DNA of 64,000 nt from an unicellular cyanobacterium SU3 (GCA_002172675.1 NETF01000203.1:49139-113138), one strand, 5' to 3'; positions 18,029 to 26,056 are shown, counted from the first letter of the stretch. Translations and numbers: made by a program. Notes: a model not told the origin generated them from the letters alone.

Positions 18029-18985
18029 TTGAATTCTGATAAGCCTATTTTAGCATCTTCCTATAAAGACAGGGAGAGTACATCTGCATTGTCTGATATA
18101 TCACCAAGGGATAAACCTTGGGATAAGCATCGTAGTAATGCGGATATCGTAGCTCATCACTATAAGCGTGGTGGGATGAATCGCTATGCAGAACGAGTTG
18201 ACCTTTGCTCTCAACTGTTAGATTTTCGTTTAGTACCCGATGATAAAAAAGATGAAGTTAAACTAAAACTATCAGGGGCTAAGTTTTGTCGGGTTAGGCA
18301 TTGCCCTGTCTGCCAGTGGAGAAGATCCTTAAGATGGAGGGCTAAGGCAATGAAGTCACTACCTAAATTAGTAGAAGATCATCCAAAGCTAAGGTATTTG
18401 TTCTTAACATTAACCCTTAAGAATTGTCCTATTACTGAGTTGAGAGAAACGTTAGATAAGTTAAATTATGGGTTTAGAAAGTTATCCCGTCGGAAGATTT
18501 TTCCAGGGGTAGGATGGTTAAAATCAGTAGAAGTTACTCAGGGAAAAGATAGAACTTCTGCTCATCCTCATCTTCATGTTTTATTAGCAGTTAAAACGTC
18601 TTATTTTTCTCACGGTTATATCTCACAAGATAAATGGTGTGAACTTTGGAAAACTTGTTTAGGAGTTAATTATCAACCTATTTTACATATTAAGGCGATT
18701 AAACCTAAAAAATCTCTTAACACCATACTTAATGAGGTTATTAAGTATCAGGTTAAAGAGTCTGATTTAATAAGCGATCCTGCTTGGTTTGCTGAGTTAG
18801 TTACCCAAATGCACAAAACTAGAGCCGTAGCTGTTGGAGGTATTTTTCGAGATTACTTTAAGGAGTTAGAAGAAGAACCAGAGGATCTAATTGGGAAAGA
18901 TGATGAGGATGAGGACGATCAGGGTCATCTCTATTTTGGATGGAGGCGATCTGAAAAGCGATATAGGCAAGTAAACCGTGAGTAG
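18029..18985 (+). CDS. rolling-circle replication initiator, Rep_1 (pUB110/pC194-like)
   Basis: 318 aa from TTG 18029 (the open frame reaches 17990). Motifs counted in the longer frame: a Cys/His cluster FCRVRHCPVC (99-108), FLTLTLKN (138-145), the metal-binding HUH motif AHPHLHVLL (191-199), and the nucleophile Tyr in IKYQVKESD (Y253). This order is typical of Rep_1 initiators, which nick one strand and stay bound to the 5' end. Small cyanobacterial plasmids such as pCA2.4 use Reps of this class. The C-terminus is very acidic. It is the first gene of the element inserted in xseA and probably catalysed that insertion (inference). Confidence 0.85.
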   Translation: MNSDKPILASSYKDRESTSALSDISPRDKPWDKHRSNADIVAHHYKRGGMNRYAERVDLCSQLLDFRLVPDDKKDEVKLKLSGAKFCRVRHCPVCQWRRSLRWRAKAMKSLPKLVEDHPKLRYLFLTLTLKNCPITELRETLDKLNYGFRKLSRRKIFPGVGWLKSVEVTQGKDRTSAHPHLHVLLAVKTSYFSHGYISQDKWCELWKTCLGVNYQPILHIKAIKPKKSLNTILNEVIKYQVKESDLISDPAWFAELVTQMHKTRAVAVGGIFRDYFKELEEEPEDLIGKDDEDEDDQGHLYFGWRRSEKRYRQVNRE

Positions 18986-18988
18986 ATT

Positions 18989-19045
18989 TATTATAGTTTA
19001 CTTAGTAGTTTACTGGTAAACTATAAGTAGTTTATATAGTAGTGA
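18989..19045 (+). promoter_or_regulatory. operator-like cluster of AGTTTACT/AGTAAACT motifs
   Basis: The gap before the small basic protein gene contains ATAGTTTACTTAGTAGTTTACT, GGTAAACTATAAG and AGTAGTTTATATAGT as closely spaced units. AGTAGTTTATATAGT recurs before the gene at 20335. They look like binding sites for a ribbon-helix-helix protein, both products being plausible binders. Confidence 0.6.
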
Positions 19046-19052
19046 GGTAATT

Positions 19053-19409
19053 ATGCCTAGAGGTGGAAAACGTGAAGGTGCAGGTAATAAATTCAAGTGG
19101 AAACATGGGAAGACTAAAACTATCCGTGTTCCTGTTGAGTTAGCTGATCAGCTTTTAGAATTAGCTAAGAAATTAGATCAAGGAGAAACTCTAGTTTCTC
19201 AATCTGAGATTAAAGAAACAGCTAATATAGATTATGACACAGAATCTAAAGTTATTGATTTAAGTGGTGTGACTTTAAAAACTTTTCAAGGAATTCCTTA
19301 TGTTTCTTTGGAAGTTCTTTTATTCAAAGGTTATGAATTTTATCCTTCTGGGCTAAATCAAAAGGTAGTTGATTTGGCTTATAAATCTCAAATAATCAAA
19401 GGTAATTAG
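19053..19409 (+). CDS. small basic protein with RHH-like N-terminus
   Basis: 118 aa. The N-terminus (PRGGKREGAGNKFKWKHGKT) is Gly/Lys-rich and followed by TIRVPVELADQLLELAKKLD, which has the strand-helix pattern of a ribbon-helix-helix DNA-binding domain. Proteins with this RGGxREGAG start are widespread in cyanobacteria as small hypothetical or antitoxin-like proteins. It lies behind an operator-like cluster, suggesting autoregulation, and is followed 4 bp later by the KilA-N gene. Probably a copy-number or plasmid-maintenance regulator. Confidence 0.6.
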   Translation: MPRGGKREGAGNKFKWKHGKTKTIRVPVELADQLLELAKKLDQGETLVSQSEIKETANIDYDTESKVIDLSGVTLKTFQGIPYVSLEVLLFKGYEFYPSGLNQKVVDLAYKSQIIKGN

Positions 19410-19413
19410 TTTT

Positions 19414-20256
19414 ATGCCTAGAAAAAGTAACGCAATATCCAGAAATTTGCAAGGATTTATTGTTTATCAACGTGAATCTGATGGTTATATCAATGCTACT
19501 CAAATATGCAAGGTGCATCAAGAAATAACTCAAGAAAGAAAAAATCCTTCTGAATGGTTAAGTAATAAAGCTTCTCAATCGGCTATTAATAAACTTTCTA
19601 CCGTTACGGGAATTCCCGCAACGGATTTGATAGAGGTTAAACGTGGAGGTAAATACCAAGGAACTTGGATACATCCTAGATTAGCTGTTAGGTTTACAAT
19701 GTGGGTTAACGATGATTTTTCACTGCTAGTAGAGGATTGGATTCATACTTGGTTTGAATCAGGGGTAACTCCTGCTCAATTAGAGGCTGATATAGATCGT
19801 GTAGCTATGCGAGATGAATTAAAGGATGCTAAGAGAGTAGCTTTGATGGAGCAAGTGAAGTTATTTTTAGAGCAAGCTGGTTCTTATGATCCTGGTTCTC
19901 GTGAAACTACTATATTTTTTGGTCGTGTTCATAATGAAGTAAATATTGTCTTAACAGGGGAAAAAGCTATTGATATGCGAAGTAGATTACAAAAACAAAT
20001 AGGTAAAAAAGTTTCTGATAAAGAGTTAATAAGAGATTATTTTCCCATAACTGATTTAGCTAATTACGCTTCTGTATGTCAAGCTGCGGCTAACAATATG
20101 GAAAATGGTATGCACCCTATTAATGCAGTTCGTTTAGCAGCAAGACAAGTTTTATCATCAACATATCAACCTAAACCTATTGATTTTGCAGAACGCATAG
20201 GATTAGTTCGTAAAAGAATAGATCAAGCTCAATCAGAACAGCTATATCTTAAGTAA
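19414..20256 (+). CDS. KilA-N domain protein
   Basis: 280 aa. Residues about 12-115 form a KilA-N domain: SDGYINATQIC, SEWLSNK, GGKYQGTWIHPRLAVRFTMWVNDDF and VEDWI. KilA-N is a DNA-binding fold found in phage, virus and plasmid proteins. The C-terminal half is helical and unassigned (contains FFGRVHNEVNIVLTGEKA). It starts 4 bp after the preceding small gene, so they are probably co-translated. In a 3-kb replicating element it may act in copy control or exclusion; the sequence alone does not decide. Confidence 0.85.
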   Translation: MPRKSNAISRNLQGFIVYQRESDGYINATQICKVHQEITQERKNPSEWLSNKASQSAINKLSTVTGIPATDLIEVKRGGKYQGTWIHPRLAVRFTMWVNDDFSLLVEDWIHTWFESGVTPAQLEADIDRVAMRDELKDAKRVALMEQVKLFLEQAGSYDPGSRETTIFFGRVHNEVNIVLTGEKAIDMRSRLQKQIGKKVSDKELIRDYFPITDLANYASVCQAAANNMENGMHPINAVRLAARQVLSSTYQPKPIDFAERIGLVRKRIDQAQSEQLYLK

Positions 20257-20285
20257 TATATAAGTAATCTTAAAGTAGATTTTTA

Positions 20286-20334
20286 GTAAACCATTATATT
20301 AAACTGTAAGTAGTTTATATAGTGGTTTACTATT
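20286..20334 (+). promoter_or_regulatory. second operator-like AGTAAAC/AGTTTAT cluster
   Basis: AGTAAACCATTATATTAAAC, then AGTAGTTTATATAGT and GGTTTACTA lie directly before the ATG at 20335. AGTAGTTTATATAGT is identical to the site before 19053, suggesting shared control of both genes. Confidence 0.6.
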
Positions 20335-20952
20335 ATGCCTACAGAGAACCCTAAAATATCATTGTATGTTCCTCAACATATATATGATCGTTTCATAGAG
20401 TATAAAGACCAATCTGGATTATCAATGTCTCAAGCAGGAACGGTATTACTAGCCGAGTATTTTGGGTTAGAAGAGACTGTAAAAGATATTAGAGAAGGAG
20501 TTACTATAGGAGGTGTTACTTTAGATAGAGTAGAAAAGATAGAAAATGATATTAAACAGTTAAAAGAACAGATTAATAATTTAGTGAACCAAGATAAGAT
20601 TAATAGTAAACTACCTAATGAAATCAAAGAACTATCTAGTAGTTTACAAGGTGAACTGCCGTTTACTTTAGGTGAAGCTATAGTTAAAGAAATTAGTTTA
20701 ACCAGTAGTAATTTAGCTAAGCGACTAAATCAAAAATCATATCGTTCTATAAATAATCATCTTAGAAAACCTGAAGCAGAATTTTATGATTGGTCACAGT
20801 CTCAAGATCCAGATAACATCGCTTGGAAAAAGAGAAAAGTTGATAAAAAATCTTATTATTATCCTGATGGGACAATTTCTAGTGAACTACTTAGTAAACT
20901 ACAAGAATGGATGAAAAGTAACGGTGTTAAAAGTGAGGGAAAAGTACCCTGA
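20335..20952 (+). CDS. RHH-like plasmid regulatory protein with coiled coil
   Basis: 205 aa. The N-terminus (PKISLYVPQHIYDRFIEYK, then LSMSQAGTVLLAEYF) fits a ribbon-helix-helix domain. A coiled coil follows (about residues 60-90), and a C-terminal winged-helix-like part contains NLAKRLNQKSYRSINNHLRKP and a repeat-like YDWSQSQDPDNIAWKK. The coding DNA also holds several AGTAAACTA-type motifs (near 20608, 20637, 20893), the same motif as in the operator clusters. It is likely a copy-control or partition-type regulator of the element. Confidence 0.6.
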   Translation: MPTENPKISLYVPQHIYDRFIEYKDQSGLSMSQAGTVLLAEYFGLEETVKDIREGVTIGGVTLDRVEKIENDIKQLKEQINNLVNQDKINSKLPNEIKELSSSLQGELPFTLGEAIVKEISLTSSNLAKRLNQKSYRSINNHLRKPEAEFYDWSQSQDPDNIAWKKRKVDKKSYYYPDGTISSELLSKLQEWMKSNGVKSEGKVP

Positions 20953-21020
20953 TTAGCCTGAGAGTAATCTACCAAGTAAACTATAAGTGAATTATCCAGG
21001 CGCAATCAGTGGTAATTTTA

Positions 21021-21152
21021 GGGAGCGTTGCCTAAGATAAGATTTTGAGTAACGAGTAAGGTTAATAGCAACGCTCCCGACCTCACTTTCGCTATTTGAT
21101 CGCCAAAGTTTGGCGATCAAAATCCTTATTCTCCCTAGGGATAATAAGGATT
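21021..21152. repeat. three consecutive hairpins at the right end of the element
   Basis: First, GGGAGCGTTGC (21021-21031) pairs with GCAACGCTCCC (21068-21078). Second, TTTGATCGCCAAA and TTTGGCGATCAAA (21095-21121) form a 13-bp perfect stem around a single G. Third, 21121-21152 is a 32-bp near-perfect palindrome centred on CCCTAGGG. Such dense secondary structure is typical of rolling-circle origins (single-strand or double-strand origin) or of the terminal hairpins of HUH transposons. Confidence 0.75.
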
Positions 21153-21157
21153 TACCT

Positions 21158-21550
21158 TCACTTGAATAATCCCTCACTTGCAAGTCGGCTTTTTAACTGC
21201 TGGTACCGTAGTGCCTGAAGTCCTTCCCCTGTAGCCAACACTTGAAAGACTGTTAGTTGATATTCCCCCTTTTTTGCATAAAGACGGACATTCCCCATTA
21301 CTAAAATCTCTGCCCCCAGTTTGGGTAATTCTTGTAATCGCTCTTTTTGGGAGTTCCAAACCACGCACTTTATTGTTGCTTGGCCTTGACTATCACTTAG
21401 GGTAAAAAATACACCCACTCGGTGAACATGAAGACTCGATACTTCTCCTGTGACCCACACTTGAATTAGTTGGGGATCTTCTTCTAAAAGTAACTTAATA
21501 TATTCTGTTAATCCTGTGACCGATAATGCTGTCTCTATATTTTGAATCAT
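21158..21550 (-). pseudogene. xseA: exodeoxyribonuclease VII large subunit, N-terminal part (gene split by insertion)
   Basis: 130 aa matching the XseA N-terminal OB-fold: SVTGLTEYIKLLLEEDP, VWVTGEVSS, FFTLSDSQGQATIKCVVW and RLASEGLF. The frame then meets a stop two codons into the inserted element. The remainder is at 17126-17893. The ATG overlaps the stop of the upstream SRAP gene (TAATG), so xseA was translated as part of a leftward operon. If expressed alone it would be a DNA-binding fragment without the nuclease domain. Confidence 0.85.
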
Positions 21551-22221
21551 TAGTTAACTATTGGTTCGAGACAATCAGGGTGATCATTCTTTGGACGATT
21601 AACTTTTTGACTAACTTGATAAGCCGACATTGCATCACTATCGTAAGGAGTCAAAAAACTCTCAAGGATATCCCTATTAGAAACATTATGCTCTAGCCAT
21701 TGAGAGTAAGCATCACGAGAAAGTATGACTGGCATTCTGTGATGAAGCGGTTTCATTAACTCGTTAGCCTCCGTGGTAATAATGCAACAAGACAAAACCT
21801 CTTCTGTTTGTCCTGAATTGGATACTTCCCAAAGTCCAGCAAAGGCAAAGGGTTGTCTATTTTTGAGATGTATGTAGTAGGGTTGCTTTGTGTTGCTAAG
21901 ATTTTGCCACTCGTAAAAACCATCTGCGATGATTAAACATCGACGGTGTTTGAAAGCATTACGAAAAGAAGGTTTTTCAGCGACGGTTTCCCCTCTAGCA
22001 TTGATCAGCTTACTACCAATTTTGCCATTCTTAGCCCAACTAGGGATTAAGCCCCACTTCATTGCTTTTAACTGTCTTTGGCTTTTTGATGTCTCTACAA
22101 TAGTCAGTATCTCTTGTGATGGGGCTATATTATAGCGAGGCGACCAATCTTGAACCTGTGAGACTTGGAAGTATTTTTCTATCTCATCTCCTGAGATAGT
22201 TAAGGTAAATCTACCACACAT
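21550..22221 (-). CDS. SRAP/YedK-type abasic-site DNA-protein crosslink protein
   Basis: 223 aa from the ATG at 22221 (MCGRFTLT). The frame is open to 22257, but SRAP proteins need Cys2 as the catalytic residue, which fixes this start. Conserved blocks: CGRF, YNIAPSQ, MKWGLIPSWA, INARGET, GFYEW and HHRMPVIL. The YedK/HMCES family crosslinks to abasic sites in single-stranded DNA and shields them. It overlaps xseA by one base, so repair genes SRAP, xseA and xseB form one unit, now cut by the insertion. A pairing with the upstream helicase gene is possible. Confidence 0.92.
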   Translation of the reverse strand: MCGRFTLTISGDEIEKYFQVSQVQDWSPRYNIAPSQEILTIVETSKSQRQLKAMKWGLIPSWAKNGKIGSKLINARGETVAEKPSFRNAFKHRRCLIIADGFYEWQNLSNTKQPYYIHLKNRQPFAFAGLWEVSNSGQTEEVLSCCIITTEANELMKPLHHRMPVILSRDAYSQWLEHNVSNRDILESFLTPYDSDAMSAYQVSQKVNRPKNDHPDCLEPIVN

Positions 22222-22278
22222 TTTGAATATTTTCTTTGTTACTAAACAGAAGTACATTAATTTAACACAATTAAACTT

Positions 22279-23739
22279 TTAAAAAGGATAATCTTCTCTT
22301 TTTTGTTGATTATTTTTTTGTTTAACTTCAGGAGAGGGAAATAGCTCTAGCTGTTGCTTTTTGGGTGAGGGTATGGTTTCTTTTCTCCGTTGAGATGTCC
22401 GTTCTTCACTGGTATCTTCTGCCACAATTTCATAAAGGGTTGCTAACTTATTTAGTTCTGTCCCTTTACGGAGGATACGACCTAATCTTTGAACATACTC
22501 TCTTGCTGAACTTGTGCCTGAAAGAATAATTGCCACCTTAACGTCAGGCACATCGACTCCTTCATTTAACACATGAGAAGTGACTAAACTTTTGTAAATC
22601 CCTTCTCGAAAACGACTTAGAATATCATGCCTTTCTTTGACAAGGGTTTGATGAGTAATGGCTGGAATCAAGAACTCTTCTGAAATACGATAAACTGTTG
22701 CATTATCATTCGTAAAAATTAATATAGAATCTTGATTATGTTCACAAATTAATTCAGTTAAAACTCGTAGTTTGCCATCCGTCCCTGCTGCTATTTCTTT
22801 GGCTTCACGATGGGCTAACATTGCCCGTCTTCCTGCTGGACTCCTAGCACTTGCTTTTACAAATATTTGCCAGCCGTTTAAACTCCCTAACGAAATATTA
22901 GACTCCCTTAAAAACTTATTCCGAATTTCAATGGCTTTATCGTATCGTTGCCTTTCGGTAGGGGATAGTTTAACTTTTATTTCTACTACCTTATGATCAG
23001 CTAAAGTCCCACCTGCTAAGTCTTTTACTCCTTTGCGGTAAACTACCTCCCCGATTAACGTATCTAGATCACGATGACTACCATCAGACCTTTCTGGGGT
23101 GGCCGTCAATCCTAACCGATAGGGGGCAATGGAATATTCCGCAATCACTCGAAAAAAATCCGTTGGAAGATGATGGCATTCATCAAATATTTGTAATGCG
23201 TAACGATTCCCTAACGCTTCGGCATGAATGGCTGCACTGTTATAAGTGGCGATGAGGATGGGACTGCGATCGCGCGAACCCCCTCCCAATAAACCTATCT
23301 CAATTTCAGGAAAAGCGGCCAACATCTGAGCATACCATTGGTGCATTAAATCCAAGGTTGGCACGACAATCAGTGTCGTCCGAGGGGTAGCCACCATCGC
23401 CAACTGTGCTAAATAAGTTTTCCCTGCTGCTGTTGGAAGCACGACCACTCCTTGTCGTTGGCCTTGCTTCCAAGCTTGCAAAGATTCTTTTTGATGAGGA
23501 TAAGGTTCTCTCTCAAAACTTGGGGTTAAATCTAAGGGAAAAAAATCTTTGGCTTCATCAACAAAATTAACTTCACTCCCCTCAAAGGTTTCAACTAACC
23601 GACGATAGTAAATAGCCGGAACCCGGAACTTCTCAATGCGGTCATCCCAAGTCGCTAAATCTATCCAGGCTTTGCCCCTTGGGGGTGGATGAAGAATTAA
23701 TGTCCCGCGATCATACGTTAATTTAGAAGGTCGTGCCAT
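22279..23739 (-). CDS. XPB-like superfamily 2 DNA helicase
   Basis: 486 aa. Motifs in order: PHQKESLQAW (Q-like), Walker A LPTAAGKTYLA (about 97-107), motif II IFDECHHLP, motif III GLTATPERSDG, then a C-terminal RecA-like half with SILIFTNDNATVY, LVTSHVLNEGVDVPDV and VQRLGRILRKG. This is the XPB/Rad25-like branch of SF2, with a DECH box. The C-terminus ends in a Lys/Glu-rich tail. It lies 57 bp upstream of the SRAP gene in the same direction, so a DNA-repair operon is likely. It appears full-length. HIP1 near 23267. Confidence 0.9.
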   Translation of the reverse strand: MARPSKLTYDRGTLILHPPPRGKAWIDLATWDDRIEKFRVPAIYYRRLVETFEGSEVNFVDEAKDFFPLDLTPSFEREPYPHQKESLQAWKQGQRQGVVVLPTAAGKTYLAQLAMVATPRTTLIVVPTLDLMHQWYAQMLAAFPEIEIGLLGGGSRDRSPILIATYNSAAIHAEALGNRYALQIFDECHHLPTDFFRVIAEYSIAPYRLGLTATPERSDGSHRDLDTLIGEVVYRKGVKDLAGGTLADHKVVEIKVKLSPTERQRYDKAIEIRNKFLRESNISLGSLNGWQIFVKASARSPAGRRAMLAHREAKEIAAGTDGKLRVLTELICEHNQDSILIFTNDNATVYRISEEFLIPAITHQTLVKERHDILSRFREGIYKSLVTSHVLNEGVDVPDVKVAIILSGTSSAREYVQRLGRILRKGTELNKLATLYEIVAEDTSEERTSQRRKETIPSPKKQQLELFPSPEVKQKNNQQKREDYPF

Positions 23740-23779
23740 TCAACTAACACTACCCTATCTATTCTCCTTCTGGCAAATT

Positions 23780-25000
23780 TCAAGCACATATTGTTTCCAA
23801 AATCCTCAGCGTTTCCTCTTCATTGAGAGTCAAATCAAGCGGATTTATCCTCTTTAACGATTGCTGCAGTCTTTGGAATCTTTTGATTATATTTTGCTCT
23901 AATTTTGGTTTATTCACCGACAGCAACAGCGCCGGATTATGCAACCAGCGATCGCCTATGTGAGCGTAGATCATGGTGGTCTTCGGGTCAGTATGGCCCA
24001 GTAAATCCTGCACTTGTTCTAATGTTGCTCCTGCTCTCAAGGCCAGTGTTGCTGCCGTGTGTCTCAACGAGTGTGCGCTCAACTTCCTGGGTTTGGGTTT
24101 ATACTTTGAGAGGTTATGCGCTTTTTTGCTCTTGCCTGTGGTGGGCAAGTTTTTCTTTTCTTGGGTCCCAGTCAGCTTTTTTCTACTCTGAGGACGGGGT
24201 AATTCTTTCAGCCCGATCGCATTCAGATACTTGTCTACAATGCGCCGAATGGAACGCCGGCTCAAGGGTTTCCAAATCTTTTTATTGTTACGGGCCACAG
24301 AGAGAAACAACGGAGTTTCGTCGGTTATGACTTCCCCTGCTTTTCTTCTGGCCCGCAGATAACGCCGGAGCAACTTGGCCAAGTCGGGTGTTAACGGAAT
24401 CACTCGCGTATGACGTTTAGACGATACACGCAAGCCTTTATTTTTGCCATTTTTGACGATTTCCCCTATTTTTACTCGGTGTAGATCCACCGTTCGGCAT
24501 CCTTGAAGAACCATCAGGGAAATTAAGAGGCGATCGCGTAGGGCATGGACTGTGTTTTCAGTCGGGAGACTATCGAGTAACCGATTCATCTCCTCATTTT
24601 CTAGAAAATTAATGGTGGCGGCTGGATCTCTTACTTCTGTGGGGGGTTTGAGGCTTAAAGCTGGATTGAAGCTGATGTATTCGTTTTCGAGGAGTGCGTC
24701 GTAAAAGCGACGAAGAACAGCGAGTTTCAAGGATATGGTAGCGGTTTGATATTGTTGCTCTTTAACTAACCAACGGCGGAAGCGTTTGAGGTTGGCGAAA
24801 GTGGCTTCAATGGGATTGAGGGTATGGTTTTGACACCATCCGACAAATTGCTTGAGGTGGCAAAGGTAGGTTCTACAAGTGTCGTCGGCTGCTCGTCCGT
24901 TCCCTACATCGGTGTTGAGAAAATCATCGAAGAAGTCGACGATTTGTGTGTCTGAGATGAGGACTGGTTTTGCTGAGTGGGTAGAAACGAGGTTAGACAT
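23780..25000 (-). CDS. tyrosine recombinase/integrase
   Basis: 406 aa. An N-terminal SAM-like core-binding domain (about 15-120) is followed by a catalytic domain with GCRTVDLH (R169), HSLRH (H310, R313), LGHTDPKTTMIYAH (H336, Y345). An insertion of about 40 Lys-rich residues (about 268-308) lies between the first Arg and the HxxR motif. The family cuts and rejoins DNA at att, dif or resolution sites. On a plasmid it may resolve multimers or integrate the replicon. Its gene is downstream-facing the helicase on the same strand. Codon use includes more GC-rich stretches than the neighbours, a possible sign of transfer. Confidence 0.9.
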   Translation of the reverse strand: MSNLVSTHSAKPVLISDTQIVDFFDDFLNTDVGNGRAADDTCRTYLCHLKQFVGWCQNHTLNPIEATFANLKRFRRWLVKEQQYQTATISLKLAVLRRFYDALLENEYISFNPALSLKPPTEVRDPAATINFLENEEMNRLLDSLPTENTVHALRDRLLISLMVLQGCRTVDLHRVKIGEIVKNGKNKGLRVSSKRHTRVIPLTPDLAKLLRRYLRARRKAGEVITDETPLFLSVARNNKKIWKPLSRRSIRRIVDKYLNAIGLKELPRPQSRKKLTGTQEKKNLPTTGKSKKAHNLSKYKPKPRKLSAHSLRHTAATLALRAGATLEQVQDLLGHTDPKTTMIYAHIGDRWLHNPALLLSVNKPKLEQNIIKRFQRLQQSLKRINPLDLTLNEEETLRILETICA

Positions 25001-25085
25001 TATGAGCCACCAGGGGGGAAAGATAAAAAAGCTAAAATCCTCACACAGAGATAATTTTAGCAGGGTATAGAGTCTGAAAAGAAGA

Positions 25086-25116
25086 GTTCTCGGACTCTTT
25101 TAATCATTCCGAGAAC
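25086..25116. repeat. hairpin upstream of the recombinase gene
   Basis: GTTCTCGG and CCGAGAAC form an 8-bp stem with a 15-nt loop, 86 bp upstream of the recombinase start. It could be a terminator for leftward transcripts from the coiled-coil genes or a recombinase-associated site. Confidence 0.45.
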
Positions 25117-25171
25117 ACCCCACAACTTTCCGTTGTTAATTAGTACAAATGTATTTAATAGAAGCAGGAGG

Positions 25172-25205
25172 GCGCACCGCGAAGCGGATCTCTCCCTCGA
25201 TCGCT
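25172..25205. repeat. dispersed GC-rich palindromic repeat
   Basis: Second copy of the repeat found in xseB; the first 21 bases (GCGCACCGCGAAGCGGATC and on) are identical. It ends in CGATCGCT, a HIP1-like core, and lies just after the end of the 97-aa coiled-coil gene. Confidence 0.75.
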
Positions 25206-25497
25206 ATTCTTGATTTGATTCCTTATTTACCAGAAGCTTCAATATATCAACTATTTCCCCTTGTCTTCGTGACAACTGTTCTTGTCTATTATCTAAATCT
25301 TCTATAACTCGATACATTCTAGCTTGCGATTGGGTTAAGTCTTCCATTATCTGATAGAGTCTTGCTCTATCTTTTTGATATTCTCCAGCATTAGCCGATA
25401 ATGCCTCAATCGCACGAGCATTAGAATCGACTCTTTGTCCTATTTTTTCGACTAATGCTTCTATTCTGTCTAACCGTGTGGGTTCTGAATTACTCAT
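25204..25497 (-). CDS. small coiled-coil protein A of a tandem pair
   Basis: 97 aa, nearly all helical and charged: LDRIEALVEKIGQRVDSNARAIEAL, then RARLYQIMEDLTQ and SRRQGEIVDILKLLVNK. The upstream neighbour (25514-25876) has near-identical N- and C-terminal parts, so this is a tandem duplication with a shortened middle. Proteins of this sort are common in cyanobacteria and uncharacterised. No membrane segment. Confidence 0.7.
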   Translation of the reverse strand: MSNSEPTRLDRIEALVEKIGQRVDSNARAIEALSANAGEYQKDRARLYQIMEDLTQSQARMYRVIEDLDNRQEQLSRRQGEIVDILKLLVNKESNQE

Positions 25498-25513
25498 TAT
25501 TAACCAAAATTTA

Positions 25514-25876
25514 CTAATTTGATTGTTTATTGACTAAAAGCTTCAAGATATCAACAATTTCTCCTTGTCTTTTAGATAGTTGTTGATTTTGCTGCTCAAA
25601 ATTCCCCATCATCCGATACATTTCTTTTTTTGTATCTGCATTAGACTGTGCTAATCTAGCTTGGGCTTTAGCAATCGTAGCATGGGATTCAGCTAAATCT
25701 GCATGAGATTGTGCCAATTCTGCCATTATTTCATATACCCTAGCCCTCTCTTTTTGAGCTTCTGCATTACTTTCCGATAATGCCTCAATCGCACGAGCAT
25801 TAGAATCGACTCTTTGTCCTATTTTTTCGACCAAGGCTTCTATTCTATCTAATCTTGATGGATCTGAATTAGCCAT
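25514..25876 (-). CDS. small coiled-coil protein B of a tandem pair
   Basis: 120 aa from the ATG at 25876 (MANSDPSRLDRIEAL); the frame extends three codons upstream but only to a TTG. It is the paralog of the downstream 97-aa protein, with the same start (LDRIEALVEKIGQRVDSNARA) and end (KRQGEIVDILKLLVNK). The middle is expanded by short heptad repeats (ELAQSHADLAESHATIAKAQARLAQS in outline). The gap between the two genes is 16 bp, so they form one unit. Function unknown; likely an oligomeric coiled-coil protein. Confidence 0.7.
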   Translation of the reverse strand: MANSDPSRLDRIEALVEKIGQRVDSNARAIEALSESNAEAQKERARVYEIMAELAQSHADLAESHATIAKAQARLAQSNADTKKEMYRMMGNFEQQNQQLSKRQGEIVDILKLLVNKQSN

Positions 25877-26027
25877 ACTTAACAATATATTTTTAATAAT
25901 ATTATCTTTTATTATAGCATAAAACTTACTTAAATTCGACTTTTCTTATGCTTTAATAATTACTTTTACTAATAGTTGATATCAATTTTAAAGCAACAAA
26001 AAGCTAATAGATTTTTTCTGTGATTAA

Positions 26028-26056
26028 CGGAGAGAGCCGCCTTTAGCGGTGCGCTT
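26028..26056. repeat. short variant of the palindromic repeat
   Basis: GAGAGCCGCCTTTAGCGGTGCGC lies just after the stop of the 277-aa gene. CCGC-cttta-GCGG forms a small stem, and GGTGCGC matches the end of the xseB repeat in inverted orientation. Confidence 0.45.

Larger units (their letters stand above)
17892..21164. mobile_element. 3.27-kb rolling-circle (HUH Rep) element inserted in xseA
   Basis: Joining 17891 to 21165 restores a continuous xseA frame (EGLF then EKSIKRSLP). The insert carries four rightward genes (Rep, small basic protein, KilA-N protein, RHH-like protein) and hairpins at both ends. The trinucleotide GAA occurs at both junctions, so the exact cut is ambiguous by 3 bp. 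The right junction reads CACTTG/AATAAT and the restored target would read CTCG/AATAAT. Both resemble the CTTG/ATA nick site known for pC194/pUB110-family Rep proteins. I infer an integrated small rolling-circle plasmid or a HUH transposon. TAGGGATAA occurs near both ends (17899-17907 and 21136-21144). Confidence 0.8.

Noticed and set aside
23905..24330. Rightward ORF opposite the tyrosine recombinase
   Set aside because: Antisense shadow in a GC-richer gene; no motif, and the recombinase motifs on the other strand are clear.
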